Shown here: positions 13,501 to 23,923 of the stretch, piece after piece | Position numbering within the stretch: the stretch's first letter is position 1 | Layout: each line of letters starts with the position of its first letter | Source: Ulva prolifera | Taxonomy: Eukaryota > Chlorophyta > Ulvophyceae > Ulvales > Ulvaceae | Assembly (NCBI GenBank): GCA_023078555.1 | Contig: CM041200.1 | Span: 5,770,861-5,834,860, forward strand | Length of the DNA: 64,000 nucleotides | Reading direction: 5' to 3' | Position numbers and translations under genes: made by a program | Notes under the pieces: model-generated | Database searches by the model: none | What the model was told of the DNA's origin: nothing | What the model saw: the letters and a program-made list of their open reading frames with translations, nothing else

Positions 13501-15135
13501 AAACGCCATCTGCAATGTCCGCCGTCGCTCCTGTTGTGACCTACATCCAGAGAAGAACATGAAGCGATCCCGCTTCCAATGGCCCTCGGCAGTTGAAGCC
13601 CAGACAGTGCGCCGGCATGGGTGGATGCTTGTGCATGCAGTGGTGAAGGCATATGGACACAGCGTCTGAACTGGCAGGCGTGCGTGACCCGACAAACGCG
13701 AGCATTTTGATGAGTCATGTCTATGTACAGGCTTGGGCTTCTAACTTGGTCTGGGTTAGTGCTCTACCATGCAGTGACACCTTAGTGTGAAGGGCTTGAG
13801 CCCGAGAAAGTCTCAGTCGTGGCTGCCAGCTGCATGCACGTGGCTGCAGCGACAATGTGCGCACCAGCACTCAAGCATCTGAGCAAGCTGATGCACAATG
13901 AAGTCTGCAGCAGAATGAGGCTGAGCGCTGGATGTGTCCAACACAAAGATCCCACCACGAGCTTCGTCAACGATGTTGTGACCAAAAAGGAAGCGGCCAT
14001 CCTTCACTCTGGTGCTGTTGTAATTCTGAATGCGCTCCAGCTGTGTCTCCACAACTTTGACGCTATCTTCTAAGCTTTTGATCAAAACAATCAGATCCAT
14101 GTAGAGGCCAGTGTGAACGCCAACGTGTGTGTGGCTCCCGTCTTGGGGCTGCCATGTGAAGAAGGGCCCCTTGCAATAGGTTGCTCCCCTGCGCGTTCTG
14201 CTGCCAGACGAAAAGTCCCCTTTTCGAGATTGTGACCTTTTGCTTATGTATGAGCGCCAATTTTGTTTGAGCACCCACTTGGCATTGCACTGCAGAAAGC
14301 GCACATCAGGGATCCGTTCACCAAACTGCAACATATTATCCCGAGAAATGTCCTCAGCAAGGCACTGCGGACCGAGAATGCTCATGGGCATGGTGACCAT
14401 TCCCACAGCTGCTGTCTTCCTGGAACAAGCACTCTCCTCGCCAGCGCACAGCGAGGAAAGGCAGGAAGCCTACCTGAATCTTTTCGATATCAAGCTGAAC
14501 GTTGCGGACTGTCATTATCTGTGACTCACCCGGCACCTGCAGTTGCAAAGCTCCGTTGTCTTGTGACCCCCCGCCGTCTGCCCCGGCGCAGCCTGCACAA
14601 GCTCCAGAGCCAACATGCCGGAATGCCCCCCACTTGCGCAACAGCTCTTGCAGTGTCATGCGCTCCACCGGCAAGCGTGACGTGTCTGCAAGCTTGATAT
14701 ACTGCATTGCCCGCACCATCACGCCGAACATCAGCTGCATCTTCATACTGTCTTCGTATTGGTCCGCTGACCGCCGGCGGCCTGTGGTCTGCAGCAGCGC
14801 TGAGTCATCCTCACGCATCTGATCCTCGACCAGCATCAGGATCTTCCATGGTGGCAACTCATCAAAGATTCCCCTTGAGATTTCTGACTGCTGGGGGTCC
14901 ACCACGCCACCCCGCTCAGCCATACTGGCCTCCAGCTTTTGCCAAAGCCCCTCCTGGCTTGAGCTACCCGTGTTTTCCAAAACTTTCCAGCCGAGCCGTC
15001 GCAGCTCCTCGCGCATGTCTGGATCAGGCTTTGCCCAGTTCGGGCGTAGGGCAGTGATCGCGACATCAAACGGTGCCAGCAATTCATGCGATGCCGGCAT
15101 CGGCTGCAAGCGGGCCATTGGCGGCGGTGGGAACA
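10584..15135 (-). CDS. VWA (VWA3-type) and EF-hand protein; C-terminal part of a giant gene
   Basis: Exons 14364-13865, 13540-13187, 13085-12981, 12936-12480, 12408-12256, an exon from about 12067 to 11621, and 11477-10584 join in phase, so the VWA and EF-hand parts belong to one gene; an exon ending at 14474 precedes them. The order is: a helical region; a VWA domain starting DGRFLFGHNIVDEARGGIFV and LDTSSAQ, then MITSGDTLVQWREGL and LPIFLLCG, resembling VWA3A/B; a Ser-rich linker; at least three EF-hand-like units (VDKHGQGWLSHGEL, LDHDGDGMVSFQDL, FDMDCDGSISLPEW); and a low-complexity tail. The metal-site (MIDAS) residues of the VWA domain are largely lost (DTSSA, GFNM instead of GGTN, LCG instead of LTDG), whereas two EF loops look able to bind calcium. 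It is probably the C-terminal half of the gene continuing to 21.1 kb. Function is unknown; a cytoplasmic or ciliary scaffold is a guess. Confidence 0.75.
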
Positions 15136-15328
15136 CTGCACGCGAATCATCCCTTAAAACCGCCGACCTTGCGCTGAGTCTGCACAGCTTGGGGCTGTTT
15201 TCGTCGACTGGCCATGAACAGGACATGCAGTGATGACTCTGCACACCAGGAAAGGGCCATGTGCGGCACATCGTCACGCAAAGCATGTTTGTGAGACATG
15301 TGATGGCAGACAAATGCATGGCGTCTGG

Positions 15329-15357
15329 GAGTTGCAGTCCTGACAGGACTGCAACTC
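15329..15357. repeat. Perfect 14-bp inverted repeat with 1-nt centre
   Basis: GAGTTGCAGTCCTG, then A, then its exact reverse complement. It lies between coding exons of the giant gene, in a probable intron, and would form a near-loopless cruciform or hairpin. Confidence 0.95.
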
Positions 15358-15380
15358 TGGCCAGCTGGCTCCCTGCACGA

Positions 15381-18300
15381 CTACAGTGCAAATGCTGTTG
15401 GAATATAAGCCCCAGCAGAGTCTGCACAGAGGGCGATACCCGGAGATCCATCAGAATTCCAGAAGAACGGAGCCAACAAGTCCCGCCGCTTCCAGAATAG
15501 GTGTGCGCTCAGGTCCCGCGGAAGCCAAAGCACGAATGTCGGGCAGCCCCGCATGTCGTAAACCGGCCGACGCTGCAAAATGGGACGCTGCAGAAACGGG
15601 TACACAGGAAACACCTGCACCGTGATGTCCGCATTCACATCCACAGTGATGCCAATGTCCATCCCGGAGTACGCCTCATACAGCATATCACCCCAAGCCT
15701 CGGAGTCCTCGTCACTGTAATCACCATTCCAGGTCTCCACCTCGTCCCACTTCCGTGCTGCCAGCGCCGTCCGCGCCTCGCGTGTGTTCTGCATCCGCAG
15801 TAGTGACTTGCGGGCCGGGCCAGGCGTGTACGAGATGGCGGCTTCTCCTGGAGAGGAGGCGTCACTATCGCTGTCCGCCCTCTGTGGCGCATCTTCACCC
15901 GGTTCATTTTCTGGTACTGGCATTGTATTGGGGCCTCTGCCACTGACTGGCGTGGTGCCCTTTGCAAAGGCCATGTGTACATGCTCCGGCGTTCCGTCCC
16001 CCTCAAGGAGGCTTGCGAGAGGAGGTGGCTTCGGGATCACTCGTTGCATCTGCATCACAAACGCTTCTGTACAGCCTGCCCGTGCAGTTTCACACAGCCT
16101 TGGTGCGTTCTGCAGCTGGGACGCAGATGTGCGGTGGCAGATGGTGCCGAGTCGCACCTGCGGATCCCGATCGTCGATTACCTGAGACCCACCAAAGCTG
16201 ACGCGCCGGGCCGGGGCCGGCCGCATGTGCGGTTGCGACATCACACGGTACCGAACCCCAATCACTCGCTCGCCGGAGGCAGCGTCGTGAACACGCACAC
16301 TCACGCGAGGCTTGCGTGGCACGAACCATGTGAACGTGTATGCCCCGACCATTCGTCGTGTCTGCTCCTGATCCATCACTCGCTCGATGGCGTCCATGCC
16401 CAAGTATCCCTCTGCACAGTTGTCGCTGCCACGAGGTCAATAGGACAGTGATGGACATGCGCAATTGTACAAACGAGCAGGCCGAAAGGTATGGCCCCGG
16501 CAGGACTGCAGTGATGGTCACTTGCATCTCACAATTCTTGCCAAAGGCCACGGGTTTTGGACATAGCAGAACAGCTGGAAGTGGCAGGCGATCATTCCAC
16601 AGCCAGCTTGTTGAAGCTGAAAGAGCGGCGGTGCAGCACCAGGCAAGTGCACGATGTTAGCGCGTACAAGGGTGCCCGTATGTCCCTTGATCCACTCCGT
16701 CCGCCCATCATCGCCAGTCACCTGATCTCCGAGCGCCATTTGCACATCATCGCCACGCTCGTCGTGTGTCATGACGAATCTGATCGTCGCGCCGCTGATT
16801 GGCGCATTCGTGCCGAACTCCCGCAAGTACATCTGGACCTGCGCCAACTGCTGCAGCTCGAAGCCCACGAACTGCTCGCGGCGAGCGGACACTGCCACCT
16901 GGCGATGCGCATCAAGGACGGTCAAAGGCGCAGCAGCCGCTTCAGGCCATGAAGCTGCAGAAGGTGCCTGGCAATGGATGGAGGCCTTAGCCCCTGGTGG
17001 CAACCATACAGAAGCCAGCCCTTCTGCATCGCTCTGCAGGTCATAGCGCTCCTGGATGTTGGCAACAACGGTGTCCTCATTCACCTCAACCACATAGTCC
17101 ACAATCTGTGCCTGCAGGAGTTGAGTGTGTTGCGGTGTCTTGTGCACTGATGACGTCGTACACTGTAAAGGGCAGCTGCTCGTGCTCTGGTCGGTGTTGA
17201 GTGGATTTGCGATCTGTTTGCCTCCTGGGGTGCTGAGGCCGATGCCCTTGAGAGTATCAGCAATCAACATGTCTAGTTCCTATCTCACGTGCTGAAACAA
17301 ATGCCAGCAATGGTCCAGCAGATGCAATGGCTGGACCAAGTAGTTGAGACAGGTGATACTGATGCAGGTGCTCGGAGATAATATTCCATAGCAAAAGGCA
17401 GAAAAGACATACCACAATGCGTTGCGCATATGAAGTGGCACACTCACACCACTCCCAAGCAATCGGCAACGGCGGAGGAGGCCTGGGAACATCCATCATG
17501 TCAATGGCAATGTGCGCCCCAGAAATCGGTTCATGACTCCAGTTTGCCCTCACGCCAAACCGGACTTCCACCTTCCGCATTGCCGGGAATGTGATCGGTG
17601 CGTTGGCCCAATACATCGTGTGGATGCACTGCTGTCTCCATTCCACATATGGATGGTGTGCAGTGACAGACACAGCCACCATCTCGCCGCTCTCCACAGG
17701 CATGTCATCAACGTTTGTACCTCCTCTGCTGTATTCGCCATCTAGCCTTGCAGAGTACAAAGGCAAGTACTCGACCGTGTCCTCGTACATCTGATGCGCG
17801 AACGACTCTTTGCCCTGTATGGTTTAAGCGTCAGCAGCCCCAGAGAAGCAGATGGTGAATGCAATGACTCAATCTGTGTACGTTTGACAGCCACCAAAGA
17901 GTCCTACCCCATCCTTCAGTCCCATAGTCAACTTGTTCAATGCCATCACAGCGCCGGCAATATGACCGACTCGTGTGGCAGCCTGCTTGAAGCGCTGCAG
18001 ACCTTTCACGCTTCCACTGCTACTTGAGGGCTGCAGCTGGCCTTCCTTTTTCAGCCAGGCAATCTCGCTCGCCACCCACAGCTCTGCCTGGCGGCCCTTG
18101 TGTTTGCTGCGAGAAAGGAGCGTTTTTGCCAGACGGACATCTGGGTCCCTTGCATGATCGTCTTCAATTCGTGCAACAACACGCTGTACTGTGAACATGA
18201 AACAGTCTAGCTGACCTGGGATGCCGGCATCTTCAGAATGAGGGCTGATCTCCAGCACATCAATCTGCAACAAGCCATCAAGGCAGGTTACACCAAGAAT

Positions 18301-21094
18301 ATTGTCCAACAGGATCACAGGTTCATTCAAGCTGTTCCAGTTGGCCCCAGCTGCGCTGAAGCACAGGTGTCGACCAGGAGGTACTGTCAGGGCAAGTCAC
18401 AAGGCTCGGTCACACATACCTTCAATAGAGGCTTTCTTCGTACATAGATGTCATACTGCAAACATGGAGGTGCTCCACCCTTACCAACAAACCTTTGAGC
18501 AGTGTTGTCTGTGTACATGTTGTCAACCACATGAGAGTGTGGAAGATAATTGTACCGATTTGATCCGGGCTCATGCTGTAGCAGGGAGGGAGTCACTCGG
18601 AAGGCCACTGCATTGGATCGTGCTGGCTTGATATCAAAGTCATTGTCACCATGCCGGCTCTGCGAGAACAGAAACTTGAGATGTGGATCGGCAAGCTTGG
18701 CCTCATACATGCCCACAGGGAGAACTGCGGCGGAACTGCCCTCCATGATCTGAATATCTTGTTGTAAAGCCTCTACACGGTGCTCATGGAGCCTTGATGT
18801 CTACAAGAACACAGGCAACGCATGAGTGAGCTAGCAGTGGAGATTCAAGGCCACAAGCCATATCCCATGTGGTGGTTGTCTCCCTTGGGTGACCGGGTCC
18901 ATACGCGTGGTCAACCACTCTGTGACGCCCTCTCGGACAACCGCTTGGTCCACAGGCTGACAGATTGATAATCCTCTGGACCCGTACCAACCTCAGAGGT
19001 ATGTAGAAGAGCACCTGTGGGGCACTACCGGGCCGGGACGGCACCTGTGATGCCTGATCCAGAACTGCATCAACTCGCCTCAGATGCCGCATGAGAGTCA
19101 GCCGGCGCTGTTTGACAGCCGCGTCGTCCTGCCTGCACTACCCGGGCCCAGTTCAAGTAAGCCTAGCCCTCAAGCTGAGTTTGGACTGTCGCATCTGAAC
19201 AAATTTGGTTCACACCATGCTCCTAAGCACTGACAAACGTACAGTCAGCTGAGCATGATATGCACACCCAATTTCCACATCCGCAGCTGCATGCTTGGCA
19301 CCCAGTGCAGAAAGTTCACACTGACCGCCCTGACGACTGTCCGGCTCATCAGGCTCGCCTTGGAGCTCCTGATTCAGCCCCCGCGCACTTGATGTAACAG
19401 CGGGCGCACTAGCTGGACGAGATTGCAGCACACCCGCATGTTTGGTGTGCGCGTCCATTCTGCACTCATACAGATTGCTGCTCTCTGGTGTGAGCGGCGT
19501 AAGAAACTTTTGGTTGTCGCTGATTCTCCTTCTCTGAAACGTGTTGCAGGTGCTGTGTTCAGCTTCATTGGGGCGAGGCTGCACGTCACCCGAGCCTTGC
19601 TGCCAGGTCTGTTTAGCTGTAAATCCCTGCCAGCACCAATATGTTGATCACTTGTTCTGCTAGCAACAACAGGATCGGGCCGCCTGCACCACATCAAGAC
19701 CAACCCAGATCTGCACACCTCGACCAAGTAGGAAGAAGGAGGCTTCCTCCGGGCCCATGGCTTGATGTCCGAAGGGGGCGGGGCCAGCCACTGGAGCTTA
19801 TGATGTGGTGTCAGCGATTTTGGGCTGCTTGCACTCGGCCTCCAACTTGGGCGGAAATATGAGCAGCTATTCTGAGCGGACTTGTCAGATGTCAACTTGC
19901 GGTACCTTGTCTCCTTCGGGCAAGCTGTTTTCGGTCCAGAAATGATAAGACTGCCGGTTTCATCGGTGGAAAAATTAGCCACTCTTGCTCCTGCAGTTGC
20001 GATGTCAGCAAGCTGTTGGGTGAGTCTCAGCTGAAAGCTGGAGGCAAGCGTGACAACGGGCACCTGCAGGTCATACCTGAAACAGCGTCATGCAAATTGA
20101 CAACCTGACTTTGCACAACTGGCAGAGCAGAAAACTGATGCACGTTGTCTGTCTCGCCCTCTCGAAGGGAGACAACCGCTTGTAGATGTTCGACGCCTGG
20201 CTGGCCATCGCATACCGTGCTCCCCCAAGAATGCGCAGTGGCGTTTTTGGTGAAGGGCACCAACTCTCTGACGGTCAGTACAACGGACACCCGCAATGGC
20301 ACTAGTGACAAAGGCACCTTGATGCGAACATCGTCCTGAATTCTGATGGTCCTTCGCTCTCCGAAAGATCCAAACGGATGGTAACCGGTACAAAGCCCAA
20401 ACAGGATGTACCTGTAGTTTGCTATATCTCAGGTCCGAGCAGCTTATGGCATGTGCACACATCGTCTGCAAGTGACAACATACTGACGATGTGCCAGAAT
20501 GCGGCAGGTCACTCGTCCTCCGGCATTTGCTTTTGTGCTTTGTGTTGATGTGGACCCAGCGTTGGTAACTCTACCAGACGAGAATGATTCTGTATCTGCA
20601 ACAATTACGGTTGCACCCACCACAGCATCCCCAGTCAGCCGATCAGAAACGAACACATCCAGAGTGGCTTGTTGAAGCTGCGATGATGTGGACCGAGGAA
20701 CATGCTCCGCCCTCCTGGGCACGGCATGTTGCGTAGATCTGGTCACAAGATACAGACTCGAGCATTCAGCATCATCTACACCACCCTCAGGATCGGGCAC
20801 CAGTGGACCCAACATGCTACCAGTCCCATGCACATTTCCGTTCGGCCTTGCTGGAGCCGTCTTTATGCCTGTGTAGTGTCCAACATGTGATACAGCCTGA
20901 AGCCCAGTTTGTGTGCTGCCACGCATCGCAGCATTTGCTGGCGCATGCCCAACATGGCATGCTGTAGATGGTCTGGGTGGTCTTCCTGGGTAGTTATCAT
21001 GCCCGGCACGACACGATGCTCCATGTTGTTGGCATGCATGGTGCCTGCGCGAGGCATGCAGTGACGGTGCACTGAGAGGACGGGAGGTCTGCAC
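15381..21094 (-). CDS. Beta-sandwich repeat protein; probable N-terminal part of the same giant gene
   Basis: Coding exons follow one another on the minus strand with no poly(A) signal before the VWA part, so I read this as the first 1,300 or so residues of the same protein. Several units share the pattern V-x-V-x(4)-G-x(2)-V/I-x-G-A-x-V/I seen in transthyretin-like, carboxypeptidase-regulatory-like or Ig-like folds: LDVFVSDRLTGDAVVGATVI (20.6 kb), VTLASSFQLRLTQQLAD then TAGARVANFSTDETG (20.0 kb), VEVRFGVRANWSHEPISGAH (17.6 kb), VQMYLREFGTNAPISGATIR (16.8 kb), VSVRVHDAASGERVIGVRYR (16.3 kb). An acidic Ser-rich linker lies near 15.8 kb. No signal peptide is seen. The frame is open to 21094 but has no ATG there; the first in-frame ATG is at 20926 and a 5' exon may be missing. 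Exact splice sites are unresolved and two separate genes remain possible. Confidence 0.6.
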
Positions 21095-21775
21095 CGCACC
21101 ACTGGCTCACTATGACGCATCGATCAACCCGTCATGGGTGCATCTAGGTAAAGGAACTTGCCTGGGTTTTGGGAACTTCCGTCCTCCGCGCGGGCACGTT
21201 GTAGATCTGGGCAGGGATGTTGTCAAACACTAGTGGCACTGCTGGAAGCACGTCACCTCCGCCTCTCCGGCCCATCCCAGACAAATCGGTCTAGCACTTA
21301 TTTGTGCATCGGGGCGCGTACTGGCCACACCACGAACTATCAACGCCTCTATCACATCGCCACAAGTGTCTTTCTACGGGCTCACATGACACCCTACAAG
21401 AACACAGCTGCAACCTTGACAGCTCCGGTCACAAGCTGAATCTGGGTGTCTGAAAGCGTTCCAACTCGTATATGTCGCGGCTGCTGCGCGAAGGCGTACT
21501 TGTCACACTGCATGCATGTGAAGACAAGAACAGGCCATGCCGCGATTTGCCCTGTACGCTGCTCTGCTTGCATGCAGCAAATTACGATCTAGTACAAAAC
21601 CTGCCGCAAGAACCACGCTCCGTGGATTGCAAGGCTGCGCACTCTCTCAATCATCCTTGTCTTTGCTTGCCGAGGAGTCTCCGCAAGGCCACATAGCCAG
21701 CTGCGAACGCCGCAGCTGCAAGGTCATTATAAAAAAGATTCAGTTCTGTTGAAGCTGTGACCTCTTGAAGCAATC

Positions 21776-23275
21776 ATGGAGATTGAAAAGACGAGTGCAG
21801 TCGGCACCAAGCAGCTGCCATACACGGAAGAGCGATGGAAGATTCCGGGGTACTATGCCCTATTACACAACAATCATACGTATTCCTGATGTTCTTGGAG
21901 CATGTCACATCTCCTCTGACCGCGAACGTTGCAATGCCATAACGCGCATTTCGACGCAGGTACACCGGCCACATCAAAGGCCTGGAAGAAGTTTATGCAA
22001 AAACGCCGATTGCTTGTCAGCTGGAGTGCGCAGAACCAGACAAAGAATCTTTCATATACACACGCACAGCTGCCCCTCCGAGGGCGATGCCCGACAGGGA
22101 TCCATGTAATCGGCCGGAGAATGCTAAAAAGCCACAACCTAGTGTGCTTTCACCTGCATGGCTTGAACATTCTTAAGGTTGAGCAGAGCTTGGATTTGAC
22201 TTTGCATGGGCTTTGGCTGCGTTCAGTAACAGCTGGGCATTGCAGAAAATATCTGGCCAAAGCTCCAGAATGAGGCGACACAGCCTTCTTTTCGTCCACC
22301 ACGCAGCAACATCGCCAATGGAGACTTGCGAATCGACGGCTTCATCACTTCATACAGCACTATGTTCTCGCCTCCGGCCGAAAGGATGGCAAAAATCCGC
22401 AGTCCCATGCGGAATCCAGACCTAGCCAAAGCCACTGATCTTCGACCGCTGTACTCAAGCTCTTTCAATCGCGTCACCGAGTGCGTTGCCAACTGGATGA
22501 GGTTCTTCAACTCAAGCAAGTGGCGGCTGCCTGTGTGCAATCAACAGTCTGTCTGATTCTGGGTTCATGATCCCAGGAAGCGGCTGTTGAAGATGATTGC
22601 GTCTATTGGAGAGAGATTAGCCGCAAAGCTCGGCAATGCTAATGATAATGCTTTCAAGATGCGTCGTTTGTTCAAGATGTATGACACGGAAGCCACCGGG
22701 TACATTCACCTAGAGGACTTGCGCATGATGATGGAAACTTTTGGAATCCAGCTTGATGATGATTCATTGCTTGCGCTGTACCATGTATACGATCAAGAAT
22801 GCACGGGATACCTGAAGTATGAAGATCTCATGCGCGTACTGTTGGATGAAGATGTGTTTGCACTGTACACTGGAAACAACGACGTAACACAGTCGTCACT
22901 GGACCTTGAGACTGTCAGGAAGATGGTCAGGACAATCCAAGCGAAATTCAAGAGCTCTGTGGAGGATCTTCGGAAAGTGTTGGAGTGCTTGGACACAGGG
23001 AAAACCGGTCTGTTGCTGTCAAATGCAAAAGATTTCCTGGAATATGCTAAGCCACAACCTGCTTCAACAACGCATGGTTGCAATGGCAGCTGGCTGTATT
23101 CAATTGTCAGATGCATTTTGCAGGGTTTTTGGCTCCTAAAGACTTCATGGCCGGGTGCGCTGCTTTGGGTGTAACACTGACGGATGCAGAGGAAGTGTAT
23201 GTACGTGATTTGGTTGCGACTGATGCTGAAGGCAACATCCGCTGGCAAGATTTCATCTGCCTCTTTGAAAAGTAA
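21776..23275 (+). CDS. EF-hand protein, 380 residues, possibly ciliary
   Basis: Five exons (21776-21879, 21960-22141, 22246-22519, 22577-23007, 23124-23275) keep phase and give 380 residues from an ATG at 21776. The N-terminal part has the short motif WKIPGYYALLHNNHTYTGHI, created across intron 1, like the G-Y-x-G-H boxes of several ciliary microtubule-inner proteins. The C-terminal part has four EF-hand-like units: MYDTEATGYIHLEDL, VYDQECTGYLKYEDL, CLDTGKTGFLAPKDF (made by splicing at 23007/23124) and TDAEGNIRWQDF. The loops depart from the calcium consensus at several acidic positions, so binding may be weak or structural. The gene starts about 680 bp from the open end of the oppositely directed giant gene. 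EFHB/CFAP21-like or EFCAB6-like identity is possible but not shown. A TGTAA sits 40 nt after the stop. Confidence 0.85.
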
Positions 23276-23312
23276 ATCTTCACACCAGGCGTGGATGTAT
23301 GGTTTACGGGCT

Positions 23313-23317
23313 TGTAA
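23313..23317 (+). terminator. Putative TGTAA poly(A) signal of the EF-hand gene
   Basis: TGTAA about 40 nt downstream of the stop at 23275. This pentamer is the common polyadenylation signal of chlorophyte green algae; its use here is inferred from position only. Confidence 0.5.
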
Positions 23318-23923
23318 ATATCTGGACTGGAGTTGTTCTTCTGCCGTTGTCATCAACCGCTTCCCCAGTCACAATGAGGATGCCGGAAATGGCCAACCTG
23401 CGCAAGTATGACCTGTGTCAACTGCCGACGGGTGGGCATGCAAGCCGATGCACGATACGTGCATTGGCGAATCGGAAGCATCGACATAATCTTCACACGC
23501 TCCACTGGCCCGTCAATGCTCGCCAGGTTTGACACGCATCTGCTTCATCATCAGTGCTTGATTATACATGCATGGCGCTGTGCGCATGCTCTGATGGGTT
23601 TCGGAACACGCATCGCTGGAAGTGGAAGGGATATGTTGCGATCGTGACACTTGGAAGAGGTCGTGAAAGGTGGTCGCGGCCGCAACGCCCTGACGCCCCC
23701 ACAGTCATCCGCTCGCACTTGCATTCTGCACATGCACAACGGATCATTCCGAGAGCTGTAAAGGTCTGCAAGCCCGGCATCATTTGCATCCTTCCCAAAT
23801 ATCATACGACATAGCTCGGAGCTTTCTGGCTTGGTGATCTTTTGCGTCCCAGCACTGTTTCGAGTTCCGTCAACAACACGTCTTGCCACATTTGTGAGTC
23901 ATCCCGTAGTACCGGCTCAAGGC

